In this document: one piece after another, positions 11,901-20,879 of the stretch
Position numbering within the stretch: position 1 is the stretch's first letter
Layout: every line of letters begins with the position of its first letter
NCBI RefSeq assembly: GCF_050624435.1
Contig: NC_134531.1
Coordinates: 252,850,812-252,914,811 of the forward strand
Length of the DNA: 64,000 nucleotides
DNA from: Tenrec ecaudatus
Lineage: Eukaryota > Chordata > Mammalia > Afrosoricida > Tenrecidae
Direction of reading: 5' to 3'
The notes under the pieces: generated by a model
The model's input: only the letters and a program-made list of their open reading frames with translations
What the model was told of the DNA's origin: nothing
The model's database searches: none
Position numbers and translations under genes: made by a program

Positions 11901-12620
11901 ATGCAGTGTGGAGGCTTTGGTAGACCCATCTTAGTGAATCACAGCGTAGACCGTTGGCATTTTGGAGTAAAGTCCTGCCAGCCTCTGCAGACAACTACTC
12001 CCCCTTTGAAAAACAGCTGTTGGCCTGTGACTGGGCCTTGGTGGAGACTGAATGCCTCACCATGGGCTACCAAGTCACCATGAGGCCTGAGCTACCTGTC
12101 ATGAATGGGGTATTGTCTGACCCCCGGAATCATAAAATTGGATGTTCACAGCAACACTTCCTTAAAAGGAAGTGGTATATACGAGATCGGGCCAAAGCAG
12201 CACCTGAAGAGACAAGTAAGATGCAGGAATAAGTGGCCAAAATGCCCAGTCTCCACTCCTGTCACAGTACCGTCCTTCTCCCAGTCTGCACTTATGGCCT
12301 CCTGGGGAGTTCTTTATCATATTTTAACTGAAGAACCAAAAAATTAATTCTTGATTTACGGATGGCTCTGCATGATATACAGGTGCAACTCATAAGTGTA
12401 CAGCAGCAGCACTACAGCCCTTTTGTGTGATCTCCCTAAAGGACAGTGCTGAAGGGAAAGTCTTCCAATGGGCAGAACTTTGAGCAGTGCACCTGGCTGT
12501 TTAGTTTGCCTGCAGGAGAAGTGGGCAAAGGCTAGACTGTATATTTATTCATGGACTGTGGCTAATGACTTGGCTGGATGGTCAGGGAATTGGAAGGAAC
12601 CTGATTAGAAAAATGGTGAC
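11901..12620 (+). pseudogene. ERV-L-like connection and RNase H relic
   Basis: 11954-12232 reads through 'SADNYSPFEKQLLACDWALV', the family's conserved connection segment, then 'WYIRDRAKA'. RNase H is marked by FTDGSA at 12355-12372, whose aspartate is the first catalytic acid. Later RNase H blocks are broken by frameshifts and stops. It sits between reverse transcriptase and integrase as in all retroviral pol genes. Confidence 0.72.
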
Positions 12621-13556
12621 AACAAGGTGTGGGGAAGGGGTATGTGGATAGACCTCTTTGAATGGCCCATAAATATAAAGGTAATTGTATCTCATGTGAA
12701 CGCTCACCAAAGGCTTATATCTGAGGAGGAGGACTTTAACAATCAAATGAATAATATGACACACACTGTGGAGATTGGTCCTCCTCTTTCTTCTGTCACT
12801 CATGTTATCACCCAATGAGCACATGAATAAAGTGGACATGGTGGCAGTGATGGAGGCTACGCATGGGCGCAGCAACGTGTACTTCCAGTGACTGAGGCTG
12901 ACTTGGCCACTGCCACTGCTGAGTGCCCCATCTGTCAACAGCAGAAGCTGGCATTGAGTCCAAAATATGCGACCATTCCTTGAGGAAATCAACTGGCAAC
13001 TTGGTGGCAGGTTGATTTCATAGGCCACTTCCATCATGGAGAGGGCAGCATTTTGTTCTTACTAGAAAAGATACCTACTCTGGATATGGATATTACTTCC
13101 CTGCATGCCATGCTTCTGCCATCACTATCACTTGTAGACTTAGAGTGTGCCTCCTCCACTGGCATGGCATCCCACATGGCATTGCTTCTGATCAAGAAAC
13201 TCATTCACAGCAAATGCAGTGCAGCAATGGGCCATGACCATAATATTTACTGGTCATATCATGGTCCTCGTTATCCTGAAGCAGCTGGCTTGATAGAATG
13301 GTGCAATGGCCTCCAAATGACACAATTATGGTGCCAATTAGGTGGCAACAACTTGCATGGCTGGGGAAAATTTCTCCAGGAAGCTGTATATGATCTAAAC
13401 CAGTGGCCAATATATGATACTGTGTCTCCAATAGCCAGAATTCATGAGTCCAGGAACCAAGGGGTGGAAGCTGGTGCGCTACAACTCACTATTACTCCTA
13501 CTGGTCCACTTGCGGCATTTTCGCTTTCTATCCCAGCAGGCCTGGAGGTCCTGTGA
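12621..13556 (+). pseudogene. ERV-L-like integrase relic
   Basis: The zinc-binding CxxC is at 12924-12935 (ECPIC). The catalytic core starts with 'WQVDFIGHF' at 13005-13031, its first acidic residue at 13014-13016. The third block reads 'YHGPRYPEAAGLIEW' at about 13257-13300, retaining the glutamate. A missing base near 13200 separates the middle block from the rest. 13053-13556 is the largest open frame (167 codons) and continues past the core. I cannot confirm the dUTPase domain known from some ERV-L elements. Confidence 0.72.
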
Positions 13557-13752
13557 TACTGTGGATATTAGCTTTGCTACTTCACACAATGGATTAACAC
13601 CACCTACTCTAATAATCATGGCAGACTTATCCCTGCCTTTAGGGGTAGAGATAGCATTAGCAGTGCTGTTAAGCCTAATCAGGTTGGCGAGCCAATTTGA
13701 GAAGCCCATATTTATGATCTTATTTATCTAGGGCCACTCCCTGTAGCAACTT

Positions 13753-13794
13753 TGTTAGGGTTTTCAAGAGAAACAAGACCAGGATACTTATGAT

Positions 13795-13842
<48 letters not shown>

Positions 13843-14400
13843 CAGGGAGAAGAAATATAGCACCTAATTAGTCCACACAATAGCAGAGAGCTCAGTTCAA
13901 CTCACTTCCTGAGGAACAGTTAATATACTGGAAGTCCTTCACCTCACAGGGCTGCTGGGTCCAAGGTCAAGGAAGAAGACAACTGTGTCTTCCCTAAGGC
14001 AATACAGGCAGTCTGGCCACAGGCAGCAAACAGCAGGGCATCTCAGGCTTATCAAAGGAGGCCTGGATGGGATATTGAACTCAAGGAATGCAAGGCATGG
14101 GATCTGACAACCTCACCTCAAGCTATGTACATACCAGCAGCATGGCAATGCAGGTCTTGAAGGAATCTCAAGCCCTAGTCACATGATCTATGTGTTGGTT
14201 GTCCCCCAGCTAGTGTAGCTCACAAGTTGAGTCAGCGAACTAGGTAAGGCAGCTGCACACTGGTCAAATCACCAGAGATTAAGAAAGAGAGGGACAGGGT
14301 TTGCTGAGTCATTTATCTCTTTGTCCTCCGATCAAACTGTGATCTTATTAATCCCACATGTTCCTATTGGCCAGCTGGCACACTAAACCTGCCTATCACA
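13753..14400 (+). repeat. 3' LTR of ERV-L-like provirus
   Basis: Starts TGTTAGGG and ends CCTATCACA, giving the TG...CA ends of a retroviral LTR of 648 bases. A GATA microsatellite sits about 40 bases inside its left end. There is no purine-rich tract immediately before it, and the flanking 5-mers (aactt and attgc) do not match, as expected if the left neighbour is proviral interior rather than host DNA. Confidence 0.7.
13794..13842 (+). repeat. (GATA)n microsatellite
   Basis: About twelve uninterrupted GATA units inside the 3' LTR. It is likely length-variable. Confidence 0.95.
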
Positions 14401-14401
14401 A

Positions 14402-14640
14402 TTGCGGAAGACAAAATGTGTGTATAAGCAAATGTGGTGAAAATAGCTGATGGTGTCTTGCTATCAGAAGTTATAGTGTCTAGGATGTCAATGGCTTGAA
14501 GTTAAACAAGCAGCCATCTAGAAGAGATGCAATAAACCCACATGGATGAAGTGCATCGGCCTGTGCAATCATGAGGTGTCGACAGGATCAAGTAACAGGC
14601 ATCAGAAAACCCAAAGCAATCAAACAAACAAACAAAAACA
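14402..14640 (+). mobile_element. L1 3'-UTR fragment (sense)
   Basis: Matches the internal repeat unit of the long L1 3' UTR described at 20880-23500: 'gtataagcaaatgtggtga', 'aacaagcagccatctag', 'cacatggatgaagtgc' and 'gaggtgtcgacaggatca'. It ends in 'aaacaaacaaacaaaaac', an A-rich simple repeat, without the usual 3' terminus. Confidence 0.7.
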
Positions 14641-15504
14641 ATTCTGAAAACTAGGGGGGTTGAAGCAGAGATCCCAAATCATCCTGTGTCTTTTGAAAAA
14701 GCTATCAAGATGACTCCATTGTAATTACCAAAAGCATCCAGAATCCTCTTCCTTGAACTGAAGTAGCCTAGCAGACTTTTAACACTGTAGTAAAGGGGAA
14801 TTCCAAAACACACCTTTGTGCTTATGCGCAAAGGGTACACTACCAATACTAAGACAAATCTATTTCTGTGTGAACTTATCTCCAGCCACCCACTAATAGC
14901 AGAGACATTTCAAAACACCCCCCCAAAAATCTGTGCATAAATGAACTTACTGTAGTGTGTGTGTGTGTGTGTGTGAATTATTTCAATGAAATGGCTCAAA
15001 AAATAACGGAGAATTGAAAGTCCCAAATCTTCCTCTTGGTTCATGTGGTTGCAGGGCCGACAAACTCAAAATCTGTAGATCAGACAGAACACTCCTGGTT
15101 CACATCCCTGGGGCTAAGAGTCAGCATGTGGGGAGTGGGCTCCCGAGTGAGGGTGAGCCTTGCAAGATCATATCATTAGGTGCTGCAGGTGGGCCACTGC
15201 AGCAAGGAGACTCTTGGTTCATTTCAGACCTCATCATGGAAGTGATGACATTCTATCATAGAGAATTATGTTGATTATATTATATTGCATTATGGAAGAG
15301 CATCAAGCCTGGTGTCTGGCAAACTACTGAGAATCATAACCTAGCAACGTTGACACATAGTATTGACCATCACAGATACCACAAAGCATTTAAGATGGCT
15401 CTGCCACCTGATTTCACCTGCATGAGATATCCCTAGGGAGACCTGACTATTGATGAGAGCATTCCACCACCAAACCATAAGTACTAAAATCTCAAAACCT
15501 TTAA
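14641..15504. other. Unassigned DNA with a (GT)n tract
   Basis: No gene is recognised. A (GT)n run of about 21 bases lies at 14955-14975. The segment 15060-15480 may be an old LTR or other repeat, but I cannot name it. The 86-codon frame at 15014-15274 has no recognisable content. Confidence 0.4.
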
Positions 15505-15700
15505 ACCAAACTCACTGCCTTCTACTCAATTCTGACTCAAAGCAACACTACAGGACATGGTAGAACTGCGTCTGTGGGTTTCGAAGACCTATAACTCTTT
15601 ATGGAGTAAACCCCTGGTGTTCTCCCACACAGGGACTGGAGGTTTCAAACTGCTGAACTTGCAGTTAGCAGACACAACCACTATGCAACCAGAGCTCCTA
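15505..15700 (-). mobile_element. AfroSINE
   Basis: A well-preserved minus-strand copy: 'aaactcactgccttctactc', 'ctgtgggtttcgaagac', 'ctcccacacagggactgg', and the head 'accactatgcaaccagagctcc' (shown in part) at the right end. Confidence 0.82.
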
Positions 15701-16307
15701 GGAGGGATACAATGGTTATTTTTATCTTGTTTTAGGTTCATGCATCAATAGCTAACTGGATCACAAAGCGTAGTGAAAGGATAATGACACTTGTACAATT
15801 CACTAGCCCACCCTGAAGTGGCAGATATCTTTTAGGATCTGAATGGATCACATTTGGTCTACCTCCCGTTTAGAGGTTCCTTGTAGCAAGTTCTCAACAA
15901 ACATAAGTGGAATGAGGAACTGGACAAGTAGTTCATTTACCATGTCAGTCACAGTTTGATATTTATCTTATAGTGTATTTTATAATGAGTTATCCACATT
16001 CTGCAACTTCAAGTTTTGTAATGGTGAAAATAGAGTAAAATTATTTTAGATAACTGCATACACAGTTCAACAATCCTACTTTACTTCATATTTTCATATC
16101 TATCTATAAAATATACCTAAGGTATTGTCACTATTGTTCACCCCCTTTCTTCAACTCTCAGGAAGTGGAACAGAAAAGTTTAGTCTAACTCACTAACAAT
16201 GAAGACTTTCCAAATCCTATATAAGATTTGACTATCTACAATTTGGTTACATGCATCTTTGTCTATTTTGTGATTAAATAAACTCATTGCCAATGTATGG
16301 CTTCTTA
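15701..16307. other. Unassigned AT-rich DNA
   Basis: No gene or repeat is recognised. Confidence 0.4.
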
Positions 16308-16433
16308 TACTTTATGACACTGTAGGCCAGGGTTCAGTTGCCCCATAGGTTTCCCATGCTGTGACCATTGGAAGCAGAATGCTTCATCTTTCTCCTTTGG
16401 AACTGCTAATTGTTTCTGACCACCAATCCTTTT
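16308..16433 (-). mobile_element. AfroSINE, left part of a split copy
   Basis: Minus-strand AfroSINE ('cagttgccccataggtttcc', 'catctttctcctttgg', 'ctgaccaccaatcc') cut by an L1-derived insertion. The copy resumes at 17797-17822 with 'gattagcactggagtg'. The target duplication is 'ctgaccaccaatcctttt' (16416-16433) against 'ctgaccaccgatctttt' (17780-17796). Confidence 0.78.
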
Positions 16434-16439
16434 TTTTTT

Positions 16440-16653
16440 AGAATTATACTTCTTTATTGATTAACTTTTTCTCTTCAGAGTATTTTCACATAATGCATTT
16501 CTTGAAAATCTGTCGCCTTTAGAAACATAAAGAGGAGACATCAAAAAAGGTGATGAAAAAATTGAAAGATAACGGAATTTTTCACTGATTTTTTAAAGCC
16601 CACTTATAAATTGAACCGCTCACAAGGCAATCTGGATGCCCATAACAGGGAAC
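16440..16653 (-). mobile_element. Probable L1 3'-transduced segment
   Basis: A 214-base sequence lying, in the L1 sense (minus) direction, downstream of the L1's own 3' end and A-rich tail and ending in a second poly(A). It carries AATAAA (complement of 16453-16458) about 14 bases before that poly(A). One target duplication encloses both the L1 end and this segment, the signature of L1 read-through and 3' transduction. I do not recognise the source locus. Confidence 0.65.
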
Positions 16654-16673
16654 TTTATTTATTTATTTTTTTT

Positions 16674-17310
16674 AACATTTTATTAGGGCCTCATACAACT
16701 CTTATCACAATCCATACATATACATACATCAATTGTATAAAGCACATCCGCACATTCCCTGCCCCAATCATTCTCAAAGTATTTGCTCTCCACTTAAGCC
16801 ACTTAAGCCCTTTGCATCAGGTCCTCTTTTTTTTTTTTTACCTCCCTCCCCGCTCCTCCCTCCCTCATGTGCCCTTGGTAATTTATACATTGTTATTTTG
16901 TCATATCTTGCCCTATCCGGAGTCTCCCTTCCCCCCTTCTCTGCCGTCCATCTCCCAGGGAGGCGGTCACATGTGGATCCTTGTAATCAGTTCCCCCTTT
17001 CCAACCCACTCACCCTCCACTCTCCCAGCATCGCCCCTCACACCCTTGGTCCTTAAGATATCATCCACCATGGATTCCCTGTGCCTCCAGCCCCCATATG
17101 TACCAGTGTACAACCTCTGCCCTATCCAGTCCTGCAAGGTAGAATTCTGATCATGGTAGTTGGGGGAAGGAAGCATCCAGGATCTGGAGGAAAGCTGTGT
17201 TCTTCATCGGCACTACCTCGCACCCTGACGGACCCATCTCCTCTCCTAAACCCCTCTATGAGGGGATCTCCAGTGGCCGACACTTGAGCCTGGCCTTCAT
17301 TCAATATGGC

Positions 17311-17367
<57 letters not shown>

Positions 17368-17779
17368 TAGATATATATATAGATATATATATATATATAT
17401 CTTTTTTTTGCTTGATGCCTTATACCTGGTCCCTGATCGCACTGGCTGGTATGCTTCTTCCATGTGGGCTTTTTTGCTTCTGAGTTAGATGGCCGCTTGC
17501 TCACCTTCAAACCTTTAAGACCCCAGACACTATCTCTTTTGATAGCTGGGCAGCATCAGCTTTCTTCGCCACATTTGCTTATGCACCCATTTGTCTTCAG
17601 CGATCCTCCCATGGAGGTGTGCAGCCAATGATATGATTTTTTGTTCGTTGATGCCTGATAACTGACCTCTTCGGGACTACTCGATCACATAGGCTGGTGT
17701 GGTCTTCCATGTGGGCTTTGTTGCTTCTGAGCTAGATGGCCGCTTGTTTATCTTCAAGCCTTTAAGACCCCAGTCACTA
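16674..17779 (-). mobile_element. L1 long 3' UTR (antisense), 5'-truncated
   Basis: Antisense copy of the L1 3' UTR. It starts 'aacattttattagggcctc', passes 'ctctccacttaagcc', C/T-rich tracts, 'tgaggggatctccagtggcc', a TA repeat (17308-17400) and one-and-a-half of the internal ~230-base repeat units. The 5' truncation falls right at the outer target duplication at 17780. Confidence 0.82.
17308..17400. repeat. (TA)n with TAGA interruptions
   Basis: About 90 bases of TA/TAGA repeat inside the L1 3' UTR. The same position holds a TA-rich tract in other copies (near 22810-22855 and 52145-52190), so it is an expanded inherited microsatellite. The long frames here (YIYIYI runs) are artefacts. Confidence 0.95.
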
Positions 17780-17796
17780 CTGACCACCGATCTTTT

Positions 17797-17822
17797 GATT
17801 AGCACTGGAGTGTCAAACAAAT
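17797..17822 (-). mobile_element. AfroSINE, right part of the split copy
   Basis: 'gattagcactggagtgtc' continues the AfroSINE interrupted at 16433. Confidence 0.6.
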
Positions 17823-17859
17823 GAAATGCAGGGCTCTTTATTGGAATCATTGAGCTTCT

Positions 17860-19660
17860 CTAAAAGTCATTAAAGTTCATTAAAACTACAGTAATGGAAT
17901 AAATGACCAAAGTGGCTGTCAGAAAGGACTCTGAAAATTGCACTTAATTGTAATCAAAGCAAATGGAAAAGAAGATGAAATCAGAGGATGAGAAAAAATT
18001 TCAAAGGATAGCTTGAAAAGACAAAGCCAAATATTATAATGAAGTATGTAAAGACCTAGAATTGGAAAACCAAACAAATAAACACACCCACAATATCTTA
18101 ATGTAAAATAAGTGAAGAAATCTCAAGCCTCCACTTGCTATATTGAAAGACTTAAAAAAATATTGAATGATGTAGGAAGAATTAAGAGAAGATGGAAAGA
18201 ATACATAGTCATTGTCCCCAAAAGAGCTAGTCGACATTCCACTAGGTTCAGGAGGTAACATATGAACAAGAACCAGTGGTGCTGAAGGAAGAAGTCTAAA
18301 CTGTACTGAAACATTAGCCCAAAACAAGTCTTCAGGGATTGATAAACTACCAACTGACCTGTTTCAGCAAGCTGATGTAGCACTCACTTATCTATGCCAG
18401 GAAATTTGGACGAACACTGCTTGGCCAGCTGGCTGGAAGAGATCAACATTTGCACTTATTCTAAGGAAAAGTTATTCAACAGGATTCTCAGACTGTAGAC
18501 CAATATCAAATACCAGTAAAATTGTGCTTAAGATCATCCTAAAACAGTTGCAGCAGGAAATTGATAGGGGGCTGCCAGAGGTTCAGGCCCGATTCAGAAG
18601 AGATAGCATTGCTGTTGTCAGATGGATGTTGACAGAGAGCAGAGGATATCAGAAAGATGTTTACTCATGGTTTGTTGAGTGTGAAAAAGCATTCAACATT
18701 GTGGATCATAACTATTATGGAAGACCTTGAGGAAAAAGAGAATTCACTGTGTTCTTGCGGAATTTGTAAATGGATCGAAATGCAATTGTGTGAACAGAAC
18801 AAGGGCATACTGCATGGTTTTTAATCAAGAAAGTTGTGTGTCAATATTGTGTCCTCTCAGCAGACTTGTTCAATCTGTATATTGAGCAAATCATCAGCGA
18901 AGCTTGAATATATGTGGATGAGCAGAACAACAGGATCGGAGGAAGACTTATTAACAACCTTTGAGATGCAGGCACAAATTTGCTTACTGAAAGTGAGGAG
19001 AACTTGAAGCACTTACTAATGAAAATCAAGAAATAGCATCTTCACTATGGATTACAATGCAATATAAAGAAGACCCAAATCCTCACTACTGGACCAACAA
19101 TGAACATCATGATACATGAAGAAAATGTTGAAGATTTCCAGCATTTTGTCTTGCTTGAATCCACAGTCAAGTAAATCTGCTCTACAAGCTCTCTTCTGGA
19201 CATTGAAAAACAAGGATATTACTTTGAGGACTAAGGTGCACCTGATCCAAGCCACAGTATTTTCAATTTCCTCATATGCATGTGAACGTTGGACATTGAA
19301 CAAAGAAGACTGAAGAATGGATGTATTTGAATTGTGGTGCTGGAGAAGAAGGTTGTAAGTACCATGGACTGCTAAAAGGACAAACTGATCTGTTTGGAAG
19401 AAATAGATCTAGACTGCTCCTTAGAAGCAATGATGACAAGACTTTGTCTTACATTGTTTGGACGAGTTGTAATGAGACATCATGTTAGGTAAGGTCGAGG
19501 GTTAGCACAGGACAGGGTGGCCTGAGAGGAGGGCTTGACACCATGGGTGCAATCACCTCAGGCATAGGGATAATCAGGAGGCTGACGGGATCGGGCCATG
19601 TTGTGCATAAGGTCGTTATGGGTCAGAACTGACTGTACGGCACATGAACAACAACAAAAG
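17860..19660 (+). mobile_element. RTE LINE, reverse transcriptase to 3' end (plus)
   Basis: A long plus-strand RTE copy. The frame 18524-18730 shows the reverse-transcriptase entry block ('KIILKQLQQEIDR', then a recognisable 'VYSWFVECEKAFNIVDH' where the family has FIDYAKAFDxVDH, so the first catalytic aspartate region is partly kept). The frame 19116-19313 covers the C-terminal part ('SSYACERWTLNKED'). It ends 'acatgaacaacaacaaaa' near 19658. Stops and shifts are many; the endonuclease is absent. Confidence 0.8.
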
Positions 19661-19869
19661 CCATGTCCAGTAACTTCTCTTGAAAGTTGATGGTCTTTAT
19701 TTAATTATTCAAATTAATTAGGATGCCAGCTTGCAAAATAATATGCACCTCTAATACCTCCAGTTCCTCACTGACTCTGTCCTAAGTAAAGTAACTTTCC
19801 CTGAATGCTATTAAAGTTGCTTCTTCAAAATTCTTGTAAGGAAAAAGCTCTTATAACCATAAATCTTTC

Positions 19870-20475
19870 CAGCTTAACTGTAATCCTCTTGTTCCAAGCT
19901 CTAAATGGTGTTGGTTACTCCTGCATACTTTGAATTAGTTTTTCTTCTTTTTCTACTTTTCTAAGGTGAACATTTAAAGTACCAATTTTACATCTTCTTT
20001 TCTAACATATGCATTCAGTGCTATAGGTTCTTAACTCACTCAATGCAACACCAACTTTGAGAGTCTGGATTTTAATTTAATTAAAATACTTTTAAATTGT
20101 GTTTTCTTTGATCCATATGTAATTTAGAAATGTCTTGTTTACTTTTCAAATACTCTTATATGAGCCTCATATCTTTACATTGTAACTTTCTAGTTTAATG
20201 CTGCTATGTTCTGAACGGATACTTTGTATGATTTCTGCCCTTAAAATGTATCAAATTGTGTTTAGGGCTTATCTTATTGTTGAATAGTCTATGTGAGTCT
20301 GAGAAGAATGTGTATCATGCTGGTGCTGGCTGAAGTCTTCTAGAAACGTCAATTAGAAGCATTGACTGGTGGCTCTGTCCAATCCAGCTATAAATCAAAT
20401 TGATATCTCCTTGTTGGACTTGTCAACTACTGAGGAATGTTGAAATTTCTATCGTATTGGATTAATCTTTATCTC
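19870..20475 (-). mobile_element. Old L1 ORF2 fragment (antisense)
   Basis: Antisense of the L1 ORF2 stretch between endonuclease and reverse transcriptase: 'gctataggttcttaact', 'atttagaaatgtcttgttta', 'cggatactttgtatgattt' and 'gagaagaatgtgtatcatgc'. It lies against a sense L1 fragment and may be its inverted 5' part. Confidence 0.7.
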
Positions 20476-20479
20476 CTTG

Positions 20480-20872
20480 AAAATTAACCACAAAAAATGG
20501 GAAACAAATGATTAGAGAAGGTCTGTGACATCACAAGCTAGCTTTTTAGACACTTGAATAAAATTGATCCTGTGTACATTCAAAGGATAATAAAAGTATG
20601 AATAACTTTATTCAAATTTGATAATTGAAATGAAATAGCCCTAATGCATGAAAGGCATATTACCAAAATGCATACGCGCAGCAATACTCAGAAAAAAGCT
20701 AATCTCTACTAAAGAAATGGATAATTAATAACCTCTGAACATAATATGTCAGGCCCAGATAAATTTACTGGTAAATTCAACACAAATTAAATAAGCTGTT
20801 TTTTAAAGCAGTCTTAAGTTTATAGAGAAAATGAGCAGAAATTTAAAAAGAATTCCTAAGAAACAAACCAAG
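20480..20872 (+). mobile_element. Old L1 ORF2 fragment (sense)
   Basis: Sense ORF2 just before and into the reverse transcriptase: 'gaataaaattgatcctgtg', 'caaatttgataattgaaatg', 'taatgtcaggcccagataaa'-like text (at 20740-20765) and 'gtaaattcaacacaaatta'. Highly diverged and non-coding. Confidence 0.65.
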
Positions 20873-20879
20873 ACCTGAC

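Larger units (their letters stand above)
9150..14400 (+). mobile_element. Decayed ERV-L-like provirus with 3' LTR
   Basis: A class III endogenous retrovirus on the plus strand. In order it has gag relics, a protease DTGS motif, reverse transcriptase with YIDD, RNase H, integrase, and an LTR at 13753-14400. No 5' LTR or primer-binding site is seen: the left side abuts RTE sequence. Only about 200 bases separate the end of the integrase region from the LTR, leaving no room for env, which fits the env-less ERV-L group. Frames change repeatedly and stops are frequent, so the copy is long dead. Confidence 0.82.

Noticed and set aside
13053..13556. 167-codon frame as a host gene
   Set aside because: It is the integrase region of the decayed provirus.
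16611..17150. 179-codon plus frame
   Set aside because: Antisense L1 3' UTR and its transduced flank; no independent support.
17122..17510. Frames with long YIYIYI runs on both strands
   Set aside because: They translate a TA microsatellite.
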